DNA of 64,000 bases, from NCBI RefSeq assembly GCF_014851395.1, contig NW_024040707.1, forward strand, positions 20,387,457 through 20,451,456, written 5' to 3'. Made by a program: the position numbers and the translations under genes. Origin of the DNA: Micropterus salmoides. Taxonomy: Eukaryota; Chordata; Actinopteri; Centrarchiformes; Centrarchidae. Below the pieces are notes generated by a model, which was not told the origin of the DNA, made no database searches, and was given only the letters and a program-made list of their open reading frames with translations. Within the stretch, counting starts at the first letter, position 1; each line of letters begins with the position of its first letter. This document shows, piece after piece, positions 38,301 through 50,975 of this stretch.

Positions 38301-40732
38301 TCACTAGTCCTCTATTTTTTTCCTCCTGGGTCTGCGAGAGGGGGAGAAGGAAAAGGAGCAGAGAAGGGTTGGTTAATGACAAAAGGACAACAGAGGGTGA
38401 TTGATTGATTGGTAAACAAACAGGCTAGACAGGCAGTGGCAGAGCAGAAGGGACCCGGAGAGCCGAGCCTCCTTATCTACCACATGTGACATGTCTATCC
38501 ATCAAACCTCATTATCATAGCTGTATCAAGAGGTGTTGATGGGGCTGATTACCTGCCTGCTATCAAATCTCAAGATGTTACGAAACGAGGATGAAATTCT
38601 CAGCCTGTCGCAACCATGGAGTGTTCTATGTTGCTTTTCTGATTGAGTGTGTTTTTCTTTGTCAGATGCACAGTAAATAACTATCCACTCACAGATAGCT
38701 CTGCCACCCATGCATTTGTTTGTTTTATCAAACCACAGGAGCAGCCAGAAGCAGCACAACTTGAAATGAATGATGATTTAATGGGGTACTCATTTTATTA
38801 TAACACTTCTCTTTATATTTTATTTGGGGGACTCACAAGAGGCAGATTTAAAAAGAAAACACAATGGTTCACATCAGGGCAGCAGAGGCCAACTTATCCT
38901 GACCATAAGTCTCTTATCAGGCTCCCAAAAGCTGGATCCTACATTTCACATAAAGTGAGTGGATTACACCTTTAATTAGACTATACTTGCCTAAATGGTC
39001 ACCCCACACCTCTAGTTGTAAATGCAGAATTCTCAAGCACAAGCTAACCCTAATGACATAATCAGTGTTATGTATTCAAACTTTGGAAAGCTCCCACAGA
39101 AGACATTAAACGACTGTTTTCTCATGCTTAATAGTACTGCTCGTGATGAGCAAACGTGATGTTTACAGTTGGAGGAATGTTCCTTCCTTTGTCTTTTCTC
39201 AAGGACCCAGCAACTTATTTTTACACCTCATTTACGTTACAGCACCTGTTTCATGCCTCCTAGGGTAGCCTGTGACCACAACCGGTTCTGATGTGAAGCC
39301 CTGTTCAACCTGTTCAAGAGTCTGAGAATTTAATCTGTTTGTTGCTTAACTATGCTGCTAGAAGTCAGTCATGGTATTGGTAGATACTGCATGATGAAAG
39401 TGTCTGAAATTAGCATTTGCCAATTGCTAAATGGCAGTAAAAGTTGTCTTTGGTGGATAAATCAGTAATAGCCACATCCTCTTTTGAAGAAAATGCAATT
39501 TCAAAGCCTTGGCTTAATCAAACTCTTTAAGGTGGATTACACATATGACCCTGTGAATCCGCAAAATGCCAGTTTGAAATCAAGATTCAGTTCGGTATCT
39601 ACTTGATGAAACTGCTCTGAAACTGGTAGGATTGCACACAGTACATTATTTATTATGGCTGGGGAAAATCGCTTTGCAGGTAAGTGAAAAACTAAATTTT
39701 GAACTCTGCCTTTTAACTGTTTAACAAGTGGGCCACACCCCAGGCTATGGTCTGGGCCAAAGAGCAAAGGTACACATCTCATAAATACCAAGGTGTCAGG
39801 GCAATGTGCTCCCTTGCTCGCTTTTTGTCTTGTCCACTCTGCATAGCAATGGCAAGAACATTGCAACATGTTGGAATAGTTGAGGTGGAGGGGCAAGCGT
39901 GTATTGTTGAAGAGGCAAGGTCTGCATATTAAGAAAACACGGAGGGAGAACAGGCAAGTGAAAAGGCCTTAGAATGAGAATCAATTAATTTTCATTTACC
40001 TCCATTAGCACTGGGCAGGGATTTGCATCTGTGAACCCATTGCCAAACTGGCAGTGGCCTTTTTAGTTGAGGGAGAGAGCCACATTAAGCTAATGATGGG
40101 GGGCAGAGGGAGAGACAATAGGCTGTATGTGTGGTAGGAGAGGCCAGGCCGTCCTCTTCTCTCATTAGCACCACAGTGCCCTGCACTGCTGTCACACAGC
40201 GAGCCACACAGGCAGATCATTAACCACTAGCTGGGATGTGAAAAATATTCTGCCTTGTTCTCATCTATCAAGCACACATTTTTTAGTTTGAGTTACTTTT
40301 ACTGTGAACATCTGAAATGCTGCATATTGGAGCAAAATACAGAACATACAATGGCTGTTATTTTGGGATAGCTTCATCCTAAACATATCATAATGTGTGG
40401 ATATGTTCCTTTAAAGTGACAACAACATTACTGAGTGGTACGTTCTAAATAAAAGGAATAGGAATGGGGGAAATAGGAATATCAAAAAGGAATATTGCAT
40501 CTACATTAATCATTATTCAAGGTTCAAGGATCAAGGTACTGAGTACTGCTGCTAGGATGCTGCACTGTAGCTGAAGAAATGTGTGTGCATGTGTAACTAG
40601 AGACAGTAGACAAAAAGGCACAATTTAACTGCCTTGACAATAAGCATCACAACACTGTATAATTGGTAGGCTACAATACTGTAAGCTCGATTTTTATCTA
40701 GATTTAACTCCATTATCGGGAAATGTCCAAGG
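32373..40732. other. Gene desert, second part
   Basis: No gene recognised. Conserved-looking, less AT-rich patches include roughly 33790-34060, 34460-34900, 36030-36420, 38100-38520 and 39960-40240. One copy of a dispersed repeat lies at 38860-38990. A CA/CCCAC-rich stretch at 37130-37260 is simple-sequence-like. Open frames of 60-120 codons overlap on both strands and look random. Confidence 0.5.
38860..38990. repeat. Copy of a dispersed fish repeat
   Basis: The block GCAGCAGAGGCCAACTTATC, then CTGACCATAAGTCTCTT, near 38879-38914 matches, with few changes, the block at 47478-47514. Both are followed by an AATCCTACATT or GGATCCTACATTTC segment, so the similarity extends beyond one motif. Superfamily unknown. 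Confidence 0.5.
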
Positions 40733-41775
40733 ACCCTATTGATATGCAAGGAAATATTATTGTTCCTCCTAATAAATCACATTTTTGACTGCTTAAACAT
40801 GCTCAAAAACTCACGAAACTTTGCACACAATTCAAACGTGGTGGAAATTTATGTGTCACATTTGTCGCATATGGGTGTGGAAAATATGCTTGCTTCCGCC
40901 CCAGGGCCACATTTCAACAAAATGTACAAAATTTTTGCAAATCTGCACCACATTTAACATATTGGATAAGAATCCCACCGTGAATACATCCATGTGCCAA
41001 TGTTTATTCAGAGTCATAGCGATACCTACTGGCAACAGGAAGTTTTACGCTGTGATGTATTATGGTGCGTTCCATTTGACATGGGAAGTCGGAAATTCCG
41101 AGTTCCCAGTTGGAACTTTCAACTGGAGCGCCCCCTGAAGTCGGATTTCCGACTCGGGAAGTCGGGAGAATCGCACTACCCCGACTTCGTGATCCAAGAT
41201 GGCTGTCGGGGTATCAACAGTTAGTTGATAAAGCTGTAGTTTATACTATTTATTAGCACTTCTGTGTACTTGTGACTCATATAAATGTTCGTACACAAAG
41301 TCTGTGGACGTGTTGCTACAATGTTTAACTTAGTGTGAGTAAATACACAATGCGTTTTTTTAATCAACCGTCGTATCAATAGCTAACCCAAACAAACCTA
41401 AACAAACAGCTGGCCGAGCGAGGTTTTCCGACTTGTTAACTGGAACGCCGTCAACTCGGGTGTGACGTCATTCCCTGCTCCGACCTCCAAATTCCGAGGT
41501 AAATGGAACGCAGCATTACTCCTAGCAGGTTGGCCACACCCACCTGAAAACAGTCTCAGAAGAGCCTTAAGACGGGGATGGTGCAATGCTAAGAAGCTTG
41601 TGAGAACGACCGCAAAGCTTGGTGCTTCGCCATTAAATTGGAAATTGTTATAACTTCATTGTACATGCTCAGATCTGTACCAAACTGTTTGATAAGGATA
41701 TGCACATCCGCAAGCTGAAACTAGGGGGGAGGCTTGAGCTTTATAATTGGACTATTGCCTCTTAAGATACAAAGT
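40733..41775 (+). repeat. Old fish interspersed repeat, split by a MITE
   Basis: Left part 40733-41062 reads AACTTTGCACACAATTC, AATTTATGTGTCACATTTGT and ATAGCGATACCTACTGGCAA. Right part 41516-41775 reads GAGAACGACCGCAAAGCTTG, TTGGAAATTGTTATAACTTC and ATGCTCAGATCTGTACC. This wording belongs to a repeat widely scattered in teleost genomes. The two parts join in register if the element at 41063-41515 and one TTA are removed. I know no coding potential for it, and its transposition class is uncertain. Confidence 0.65.
41063..41515. mobile_element. PIF/Harbinger-type MITE with TTA duplication
   Basis: Left end TGGTGCGTTCCATTTGAC and right end, read in reverse complement, TGCTGCGTTCCATTTACC are inverted repeats with 10 of the first 11 bases equal. 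Both flanks are TTA (41060-41062 and 41516-41518), matching the three-base TWA target sites of PIF/Harbinger elements. The 453-base interior is rich in CGGAAGTCGG-like words and their complements and has no transposase. It sits inside an older repeat and so is the younger insertion. Confidence 0.8.
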
Positions 41776-41799
41776 GATATTACGAGACAGGACGGGGCT

Positions 41800-42090
41800 A
41801 GCTCGTTAGCATGCTAACTTCAGTAGATATCTCTGTAGCACAATACATAGACATCTTTGACACACCTGTTACATCTTTATTCTGCTGATATTGTTTTGTT
41901 CATAGTGTGTATGTTAGTGTTGTCTATTCTGTAGTTTGTGTCTGATTTTATTTTATGATTATTTTATTATTGTGTTATGGTATTATTGTATAAGTAAGCA
42001 CATCGTGAGCAATGTACAATCCTGAGTCAAATTCCTCGTATGTGTACACATACCTGGCAATAAAACTGATTCTGATGTTAGTTTTTGAAT
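41800..42090 (+). mobile_element. LINE/SINE 3' tail with GATTCTGA end
   Basis: Ends CAAATTCCTCGTATGTGTAC, ACATACCTGGCAATAAAACTG, ATTCTGATG, the familiar fish retroposon tail that finishes in GATTCTGA repeats (L2/CR1-type). The upstream part contains GGCTAGCTCGTTAGCATGCT. The 5' end is not clear. A relative in the opposite orientation lies at 57860. Confidence 0.6.
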
Positions 42091-45000
42091 GTTTTAAACA
42101 GCTAAATCTCTTAAATTATTACACATTAAGCCTTTAATAACTGTATATTATATTGCATATTTAATAATATGCTGTCATTAACCAACAACTGAGGGAAGTT
42201 GGGTGGTTGTTTGTGGATGCCTACAGGTTGAAAAAATGACCTGGTCAGCAGTTCTGTATCTGTAGGAGTAATCCAGATGAGAGAGGCTAATTTACACTTT
42301 CCCATCCATTCACACGCATTATATTTTTTAACCAAGAGAAGAAAGAAAAATATCCCCCTATTCACTCTCACTTTTCCCCCTCTAAATAACCCTTAACACA
42401 CAGACACTTTAAGACAAACACAACAAATATATATGTATAAAATATATATAAAACAACATATAAACATATAAAGCAACAACGAGTAACATCAATGCAGTGA
42501 AGCAACCATACAAATATCCATTATCCCACCATTGTAGCCTTAAAATCTTTACATTTTAAGGATTTTTGGATGGACATTGGCAACAGATTCTGTAGTCATA
42601 GCATGTGTACATGCTGATAAAAGGCTAGGTTTAAAGTTCTTGCTTTTAAATGACTGCTATTAGCCCTATTAGTTTGTGTTGTTTTTCAGCGGCGTAGCCT
42701 ACATCTAATGTTGGATATTATCAGAATAAATTAATTCATTTATTATTTACTCTAAGATAAACATACATCAGGAAAGCACATAGGTGTAAATTGTGAAGCA
42801 TATCCATAGCATATGATTAACATAATTTTCATACACAAATCATTCAGTAACCCCTTATTTCCGGTATGGAGACATCTGCATTTACATTTTTTCCCCTTTA
42901 TTTGCTCTGAAGATATAAGACAAAATTTCAGACCTGGTAGTCAAGTTGACAGAAAGTGTTTCCGTGGCTACTTCAGTCTAGGCACTAGAGCAGTGATCCA
43001 TCCCAATACGACAAATCTACAGGAAATCTATATCTATCTAAGACTGTGATTGCTACAGCTTGCAGTCTCTAACCAAATGTCAGAGAGTTTATAGTTTACA
43101 TTCCCTGTTTTTCAATGTGGGAATTAGCGGCACGGGGGTCAAATTAAAATAGGATTAGACATGAGGGCCTGGTCGTCTTATTACAGCACTACGGTACAGA
43201 GCCTTGCCTCCACGCGTTGGGAGGAACCTAGACAGAATGAAATGAAGCGGAAGGTATGAGCTGAGAGGAGGATGAAAGACAAAACGTTAGAAGGGAGCAG
43301 ACAGGGTCACAGATGTGACATTACACTAACAATAGGAGCGCCGGGGGTAAAAGTGTGCAGACATCCCATCGTGGGCAAAGCTGTCTCCCAGCTGTTTGGT
43401 TCACCTGTCTATTAAAAGGGAGCATATTTCTTGGTGTCTACAGAGGGAGAGACAGATTTATTGGGCCTACAAGGGAGAGGCCTTAAAGTGGATTGATTAT
43501 TAGAAAAGGGCCAATAAATCACTTTTTCTCTTGTGTTGGGAGTTCCGACTCTCCACTTTGATAAATCAGAACAGAAATTAATATACATTTTTAGCTCATT
43601 GTAAGTGCAGCAGATTATTAAGCAAATTGTCAACAGCAAGACAAAAGTAAAGGGGTTATGTGTCATATCTTAGATGGACCTCTATCTGGGAAGCTCTGTG
43701 ATATTGAGGACCACATGGTGGGGGCAGACAGATATTGAAGTGACCCCCAGCCCTTTCCTGTACTTGGACGGCCCCTTTCTAAAACAAAGTGCACATGACA
43801 AGAGGAGAGGGGAGAAATCAGATGGCTTAATTGTTCCTTGACAATTAGACCATCACTCAAGCGAACATTGAGCAACCAAGCAAAAGTAGCAAAGGGAGGA
43901 GGCAGCTGAAGAAAGGGATGAAAGAAGAGGGCACTAAAACACCCACTGAGTAAGTGGGAAAGAGGGAGAGGGCCCTGCTATTGAGGGCCCGACAGGGCAA
44001 AAGGAGCACAGAACAGTTTACAATCCTGTACAGTGCTGTTCTGCTCCATTAAGTGGCATGGAGGGCAGGGCTGGGACAATGGGCTTCTGTCCCAGAGGAG
44101 AAGGCCAGCAGCTCCAGAGGAGTCCTCCTTTTCAGCCCATATGGTTGTGGCCCCCTCACAGGATGCTCCTCTCACCGCGGCCGCATGCTCAGCATCTGGA
44201 CACATCAGGTCTCTCCTCAGTGACCACTGCAGCGTTAGGGAGGGCAACGGAGTCTCCCTGGTAACGCTGTGGTGATACTCAAGGATTCAGGGCAGCACTC
44301 AAGAGATTAAGGAAAGGAAGTACTTCTGGATGGAGTGAAATCCCAATTTTGTTGGATTTAGAGTCACAGAAATCACACAGCAGATGCCCCAACAGGACTG
44401 AAATACTGGTAGGAAGAAGAAAACCAGAATTAGCCCCATGCAGATAATAAGCTTGGTTTAGTCAAATGAAGCTCACAAATACATCCAATAAAACCTTTGT
44501 AGAAAGTGTTTTTTGACGACAAAATTGTTGCTATTCCCATTTATGGTATTATGATGTGAAATTACACTATTTTACTAAATTAGATACTCAATAGAAGTTA
44601 ACACTGTAATACTTAATAATTCTAGACACTATTCCAGATTGCAACTATAGCTAACTGACAACCACATGCATACTTTTTTCAAGAAACGTCCAAATGCTTC
44701 TAAATAGAAGCAGATGTATGTCTAAACCATTTACATTACTTTAGCTAGGGTATTTTCCTCCATGCTCAGAGCCACTGTGACTCCTGTCTCCTTTGGACCA
44801 GTGACAAAGAGCTGTCAGAATGATGGATTATGAAGCTGCTGCCTGAATTTCAAACAAGGGACCTGCCTTTACTCCTGTCCATCCTTAAACAGACCCACAA
44901 ACCTCCCAAAAGAGAAAAAAATATAAGCCGAGCGGCTGAGAGAGAAAAGAAGATGGGGGTGAGCGTAGAGAAGAAGAATCTTAACAAGTGTTTACCCTCT

Positions 45001-45199
45001 TTCTGTTGCCAAGCTGTGGCGCAATAACCTACCGTAGCGAAAGGCAGTGCCTGATCCAGGAAGAAAGGCCTCAGCCTGCAGGGTCAGGGGTCACTAACTC
45101 TGCCATTGTCTCTGACAGGGCAAGCACACTTCAGCTTTTCTTCGGCTTTCAAAGGCCTGTGATGGGGGTGGAAAGATAGGCCTGAAAACACTGGGTCAG

Positions 45200-45560
45200 G
45201 ACCAGGGGCTCTATGGTAGTCCGGGAAGAAAGATTTGGATCCCAAAGGTTAAATGAAGAGCGAAAGGGCCCTTCTGTCCAATTACCGAGGGACAAATGCT
45301 TTCTGTGACCCATCAGGGTCAAAGTTCAGCAGAGCCATTGGTAGCGGCACACTCTGGCTTTTTGTGGATCAGATGAGATGAACCTCCGCGGTGTTTATTT
45401 AAGTGACACTCTGACCAATAGTAAAAGTATAAATAATTCGGCTTGTGTTCTGCCACTTAGCAGAATTAATTTATAGACCTGGGCTGAAGCAGGCTGGAGC
45501 AATTAATGAAAATGCTGAGAATTCATGTAGTGCATTATGTAGTGGAGATATGTAGTGGAC
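45200..45560. promoter_or_regulatory. Candidate conserved noncoding element
   Basis: Free of simple repeats and mobile-element signatures, with two ATTAAT homeodomain-type cores (AGAATTAATTTATAG near 45464 and GCAATTAATGAAAATGC near 45499), a CCAATTACC and a GGTCAAAGTTCA-like nuclear receptor direct repeat near 45318. These are motif observations only. Cross-species conservation is untested. Confidence 0.25.
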
Positions 45561-47439
45561 TAAGAAGTAAGTATTATTGCTTTGACTAATTAAAATAGGT
45601 TCTGAGATGCAGTCATGGAAAATAAAAGTTGTGCAAAGTTATGCGTTGCTGAATGAAACTTGCCATCAAGTCCCCCTTCCCAGTGCTTTCAGCCAATCAT
45701 GTGCCCATCTCAGTCTCAGCCAGCACTTGTGGTGTTAATACCTGCTGTTACAAAGGACCAGTGGAGCGGCATGGTGAGAGTGTCGCATATCCGGAGATGG
45801 CTGGATTAGATTGTTCCTGGACCACTTCCTCCTGAGCCCATGGGCAGCCAGGGATTATGTCAGTGAATTTAATCATCTGCACTTGTTAGGTTAACAAGTA
45901 CAATCATATTACAAGATTTAGCCCAACTGCTTTCTTTTTCCAGGCTCTTGCATAGTAAAGAGTTCAAGACTTAGCGCTGAATTCTTAAATTATATAGTCA
46001 TCTGTCATATGTTTGTATCATCTGTTTATTTATTGTTCACCTGAAAACGATGTTTCTCCTTGTTTTGAAGGTTGGCTTGCAGGAGTCTCCATTTACAGCT
46101 AAACCTCTCAATCACAGTTAAAGAAGTTATGTATATGTTTAACAGGCAAGATCAGTTACTTTGCATTTATTTTGCCATTATTTTAATAGAAATGAATGAC
46201 AGTAGAGTGGGGTTCACCTTCTTCATACTTCTCCTGCAAGATGTATAGAGAAAGAAAAGCAGTCTTAAAGGGTCAAAACTCCACAAGTACATGTGTTGCT
46301 GGATCTGTTTAAAATTTACATAAAGGACATGCACTTTGCACAAAATTGAATCCTGTGTTCATACAAAGCCCACTAAACCCTGGCAGCACTGAGTCATAGC
46401 CAGGTCACCACTGCAAAATCTCTCAGAAAATCCAAAAATGAACCTGAGAACAATCCATCAAAGCCCTGAGATGCGGCCGCCTGGAAAACACTGAGCACCA
46501 TGAAAGCTTTAAATCTCTTCCTCTGCAGAATCCATTTTGCATGGTTCTGCCACACTCCACCATGGGGGTGCTTGGGCTGGATACTAGGCGTAGTACCACA
46601 GGAATAAATTATGCATCCAGTGTTTGTGTGTGTATGTCCTTGCATGTGGTTTCTGTGAGTCTGTGTTGTGGAGGATTTTCCTCTTTCTGGGACTCCTCTC
46701 GGCAGGTCTTCTCCGTCCCTTATGACCCAGCATAAGCCTGTTGGACACACATTGGAAGGGTGAAGGGGAGTCACTGGGAGTGAGCCAAGCTCCCAGGGTT
46801 TTACAGGCCCTTAGAAGGAGCAGGATGACCTTTAATCAGGGATCAGGATCCCAGCTGCAGCTGGAGGCCAACAGGAGCCCTGATTATGCCGGAGCCCCCA
46901 GGTCACACTCCCAGCTGGCCATCCACCTTGAGCCAGGACGCGGGGGCAGCCTTAGGCTGGATGAACCTCTCAGTGCAGGCATGAGGTGTACATTTATGGT
47001 GAAGTCTTAACATTAATCTGCAAGATCTTCATCCACACAGTCTGAATAAAACCCACAGACATGAGTTTTGATCTGATTCTGTGTTATAGCCAAACAGACC
47101 TCTTTCACATGAGGGTTTTATTGGATTTACTAATTCTCAGACTCAACTTACACTTTGCGTATTACAATGGAAGATCAAAAGCAACAATTCAAATGTTCTG
47201 GCTATGATTTAGTGAAAAGCTTTTGGATGAACTTGCTTTTATTGTTATCATGACTGAAGGTAGCGCCAAGGCTGTTGGATGCATTGCGGTGATGAGATGT
47301 AAAAATGAAGGAAGTAAGATACTGCAAGCTCCACTACGTGGGGGTCGATGTATTTGCCAGATGAACCAGCACTGAATTCACAAACACCTGGGATGAGCAC
47401 ACACATTTTGTTCTTGCATTTTTCTTTGATTAAGTACTC

Positions 47440-47740
47440 GAGAGATATGGTATTACACTTCCATAAAGTTAAAGTAAAGCAGCAGAGGCCAAAATATCCT
47501 GACTGTTAGTCTCTTGTGTGGGTGAATCTCCAAAAACAATGGATCAGACAAGATAAGACAAGATATTTGTATAACTACGAAGGATGTTTCTATTTTTATC
47601 GTGTTTTGTTCTTTTTGCATTCCTCTGTGCTGCTGTGCCAACTTGATTTTCCCTACGGGAAAATCCTACATTCCCCACAATACAATTCAATAGCATCTTT
47701 CATTAGGCCTATTCTGCGTCCTCAATAAAACTGCCCTAAA
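47440..47740. repeat. Copy of a dispersed fish repeat
   Basis: Carries CACTTCCATAAAGTTA (shared with 8908), GCAGCAGAGGCCAAAATATC (shared with 38879) and, further on, AAATCCTACATTCCCCACAA. It is the longest of the three copies in the window and links the other two as one family. No target-site duplication was identified. Confidence 0.5.
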
Positions 47741-48163
47741 AATTGTTTTAAGTCTATTTGTTAAACATCCCTTCTGAGCCAAAGAAGACATTATATAAGT
47801 GTTTCCACAGGCTGAGGTTACCACTATGTTTTTTTGATTTAAAAAAAATCTCCGTCCACACCAGCGTTTTAGCTACAGAATTTAGCTCCGTCCAAACTAA
47901 CATGACATTCCTTTCTCTCTTGCTAGCCCAATCTTTTTATCTAAAAAGAACATTCACATCAATTATCCCTTTCTGTGCCAACCACACACACACAAACACA
48001 GACAGACAACCTCTCCCCACAGACACACTACCCCACACACTCCTGCCATCTAGGGGAATGCAACCCCCTTCTCTCTCCATCACCCACCCCGAGGATTAGC
48101 CCTGTACTCTACCCCCACCTCTACATTACGATCCCCTCTTGCCCTATTATCATATTTGATCCA

Positions 48164-48176
48164 CCCCCCCCCCCCC
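48164..48176 (+). repeat. Homopolymer C run (13 bases)
   Basis: Thirteen consecutive C after CCA. The length is prone to sequencing error and polymorphism. Confidence 0.95.
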
Positions 48177-48579
48177 TTACGTATTCACCCTCCCACATGC
48201 ACCACCAGCAAGGCATGCCCCCTTTTCTTTGGCCACTCTCAGGGAGAAGAAGAGGAGGATGAAGAGGCAGGGGCTTTCACGGGGAACAATCTGCCAGGGA
48301 GATGAAGAATGAGCGGGCACTCAATTAAGGGCTGCCCATTGAGGCTACGGAGTGAGCCTGAATGTGGGCCCCTCCAAAGGAATGGAGTCCCATGAATAGA
48401 TTGTGGGCCTTCATGAAATATTAAAGAGCGGACAGATTTCCCACAATATTTGTACACCTCCCTTTGTGGGGATTTCTCCCTCCATTGAGCCTGAAACTGT
48501 TAACACATCCGCTCTGAAGCACGGCCCGCGGACTGCGCTAAAGAGCCCCATGGTCCAAGCATCAAACGCTCCCCACCGT

Positions 48580-48583
<4 letters not shown>

Positions 48584-48619
<36 letters not shown>
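48584..48619 (+). repeat. (TC)18 microsatellite
   Basis: Uninterrupted TC dinucleotides, flanked downstream by an impure CT-rich tract to about 48700. Confidence 0.97.
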
Positions 48620-48621
<2 letters not shown>

Positions 48622-49141
48622 GTTGCACTGTCTGTCTCTTTGTCTTTCTCTCCCTGTCTTTCCATCCTTTGCTTTCTCAGTCTGTCATCTTGCCCATGAG
48701 CTATTCATGGAGGGGATTACAGCAGTTTTAATGACCACCTGTCCTTGCTCCAGCACTATGCTGTGCCATGCAAAGCCAAGCAGCAAGCATCCCCATGGAA
48801 TTAAAGGGTCATATTGCTAACTGGTGACCCTTGTCTCCGCCAACACTAGCCTAGACAGCCAAAGCCACCCAGACAGGTAACAAGCACAATCACTCCAATC
48901 ATTAATCGCCTCTAACAAAAACAAAGCTTTAAGATGCAGAACGAGGAACAAAAGTGGCTTTAGCTGGCTTTAATCAACGTGCTTATTAGTGTAAAACACT
49001 GCATTACTGCACTGAATAGCAACCCAGCAAAAGTTAACAAGTGCTTTCTCCTGGCATACTCATCTTGTCACTGTTCTTGCTCTCTATCCAGTTCCCTCTC
49101 TCCTTCTCTCTCTCTCTTTCTCTCTCACAAACACACACATG

Positions 49142-49143
<2 letters not shown>

Positions 49144-49196
<53 letters not shown>
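49144..49196 (+). repeat. (CA)n microsatellite
   Basis: About 26 uninterrupted CA units. An impure CT-rich and then CA-rich tract precedes it from about 49078. Confidence 0.97.
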
Positions 49197-49199
<3 letters not shown>

Positions 49200-49993
49200 G
49201 TTCAGGCTGAGTGGAGCTGTATAGAGCGAGATGGCTATGTGGTTAAGTAGGTGGTTAAAGCTGCTATTAGCATCAGAATGGCCACATATTCCTGCCATGA
49301 GTCAACATTAGTTCATGTCAGAATTGTGGGGTGGAGGACAAGCTGAAAACTAAAGACTCTGACTGCAAACAATAAGTGTACTTCGTTTATAGTTTAATTC
49401 ATGGGGTCTAGATGATTTTATAAAGTAAGTAGCAAATAAGAGAGTTAGTGGAGCTCAGTTTACAGGTCAGTACTGTGGTTTTTTGATGTTGACATCAAAG
49501 CCATTTTCCCCTTTGAGCCAATATGGACGTGCATGTATTTGTTCATATTGTTCAGCACAAATAATACTGATATGTTCCTTAAATTTTCACTTAAGATGAT
49601 TGAGCGTTTTGTTTTCAGACATCACATACTGTGCTCTGTTCCTCTGCATCTGCTTGTTCTTGTGCCAAATTGAGGCCATATTAAAGTTGTATTGAGCAAA
49701 ATATGAAAATAATGAATTGATTCTTATTCTGAATTTTTTTATTCACCTTCATAGGGCTTTCTCATGAAAGACATTCTGACACAGTGCAGGAAAAAGTGTA
49801 AATAATAAAATGATAGATGAATGAATTACATTTAGTTCATTACAATCATTTCAGTTTTAAGGTCCTAGTAATGTGCATGCTGTTTCACTAGGTTTGGAAT
49901 TTCATGGCATATGGGACACTTGAATAGAACAAATACATTGTTAATGTTACTAGTAACGCTTGTGCTTTTCCTGATATGGCAATTCAAAATATA

Positions 49994-50973
49994 CACTCAC
50001 CAGCCACTTTATTAGGTACACCTGTTAAATTGCTTGTTAACACAAATGGCTAATCTGCCAATCACATGGCATCAACTCAATGCATTTAGGCATGTAGATG
50101 TGGTCAAGACAATTTGCTGAAGTTCAAACCGAACATCAGAATGGGGAAGAAAGGAGATTTAAAAGACTTTGAATGTGGCATGATTATTGGTGCCCATAAC
50201 AACTCGTTACAACCAAGGTATGCAGAATATTATCTCTAAACGCACAACACGTTGAACCTTGAAGCAGATGGGCTACAGCAGCAGAAGACCACAAATTTCG
50301 CACAGGCTCACCAAAATTTACAAATTTGGCACAGGCTCACCAAAATTAGACAAAAGAAGATTGGAAAAAAGTTGCCTGGTCTGATGAGCCTCGATTTCAG
50401 CTGCAACATTCAGATGGTAGAAACAACATGAAAGCATGATCCATCTTGCCTTGTATCAACAGTTCAGGCTGGTGGTGGTGGTGGTGTAATGGTGTGGGGG
50501 ATATTTTTTTATATTTTTTGCACACTTTGGGCCCCTTAGTGCCAATTGTTTAAATTCCTACCTGAGTATTGTTGCTGACCATGTCCATCCCTTTATTACC
50601 ACAGTGTACCCATCGTCAGATGGCCACCTCCAGCACAATAGTGCACCATGTTACAAAGCACAAATCATCTCAAACTGGTTTCTTGAAAATGACAATGAGT
50701 TCACTGTACTCCTGTGGCCTCCACAGTCACCAGATCTCAATCCAATAGAGCACCTTTGGGAAGTGGTGGAACGGGAGATTCGTATCATGGATGTGCTGCC
50801 GAAAAATCAGCAGCAACTGCGTGATGCTATCATGTCAATATGGACCAAAGTCTCTGAGGAATGTTTCAGCATCTTGTTGAAAGTATGCCACGAAGAATTA
50901 AGGCAGTTCTGAAGGCAAAAGGTGGTCCAACCCGGTGCTAGTCGGGTACACCTAATAAAGTGGCCAACGAGTG
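49994..50973 (+). mobile_element. Inactive Tc1-like transposon, internally deleted
   Basis: Terminal inverted repeats CACTCACCAGCCACTTTATT (left) and, in reverse complement, CACTCGTTGGCCACTTTATT (right) are flanked by TA on both sides (49992-49993 and 50974-50975), as for Tc1/mariner. The body matches the abundant fish Tc1 family: GGGGAAGAAAGGAGATTTAA, GCAGATGGGCTACAGCAGCA and CCTGGTCTGATGAGCC. At 980 bases it is shorter than a usual 1.2-1.6 kb copy. A jump from TGGTGCC to ACTCGTTACAACC near 50193 removes much of the DNA-binding region, and further small deletions follow. Confidence 0.93.
50604..50912 (+). pseudogene. Tc1 transposase C-terminal fragment, catalytic Asp lost
   Basis: An open frame of 102 codons covers the end of the DD34E transposase domain. 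The third catalytic residue survives in PPQSPDLNPIEHLW, but the block that normally reads QQDNAPCH appears as LQHNSAPC, so the second catalytic aspartate is replaced by asparagine. The upstream part of the protein is broken by deletions. The fragment cannot be an active transposase. Confidence 0.88.
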
Positions 50974-50975
50974 TA

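Larger units (their letters stand above)
42091..49993. other. Gene desert, third part
   Basis: No coding exon recognised. Long patches with balanced composition (about 43090-44300, 45000-45850, 46390-47010 and 48230-48880) alternate with AT-rich DNA and could be conserved regulatory DNA. Simple repeats: C-run at 48164-48176, (TC)n at 48584-48619 and (CA)n at 49144-49196. A dispersed repeat copy is at 47440-47740. Confidence 0.5.
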
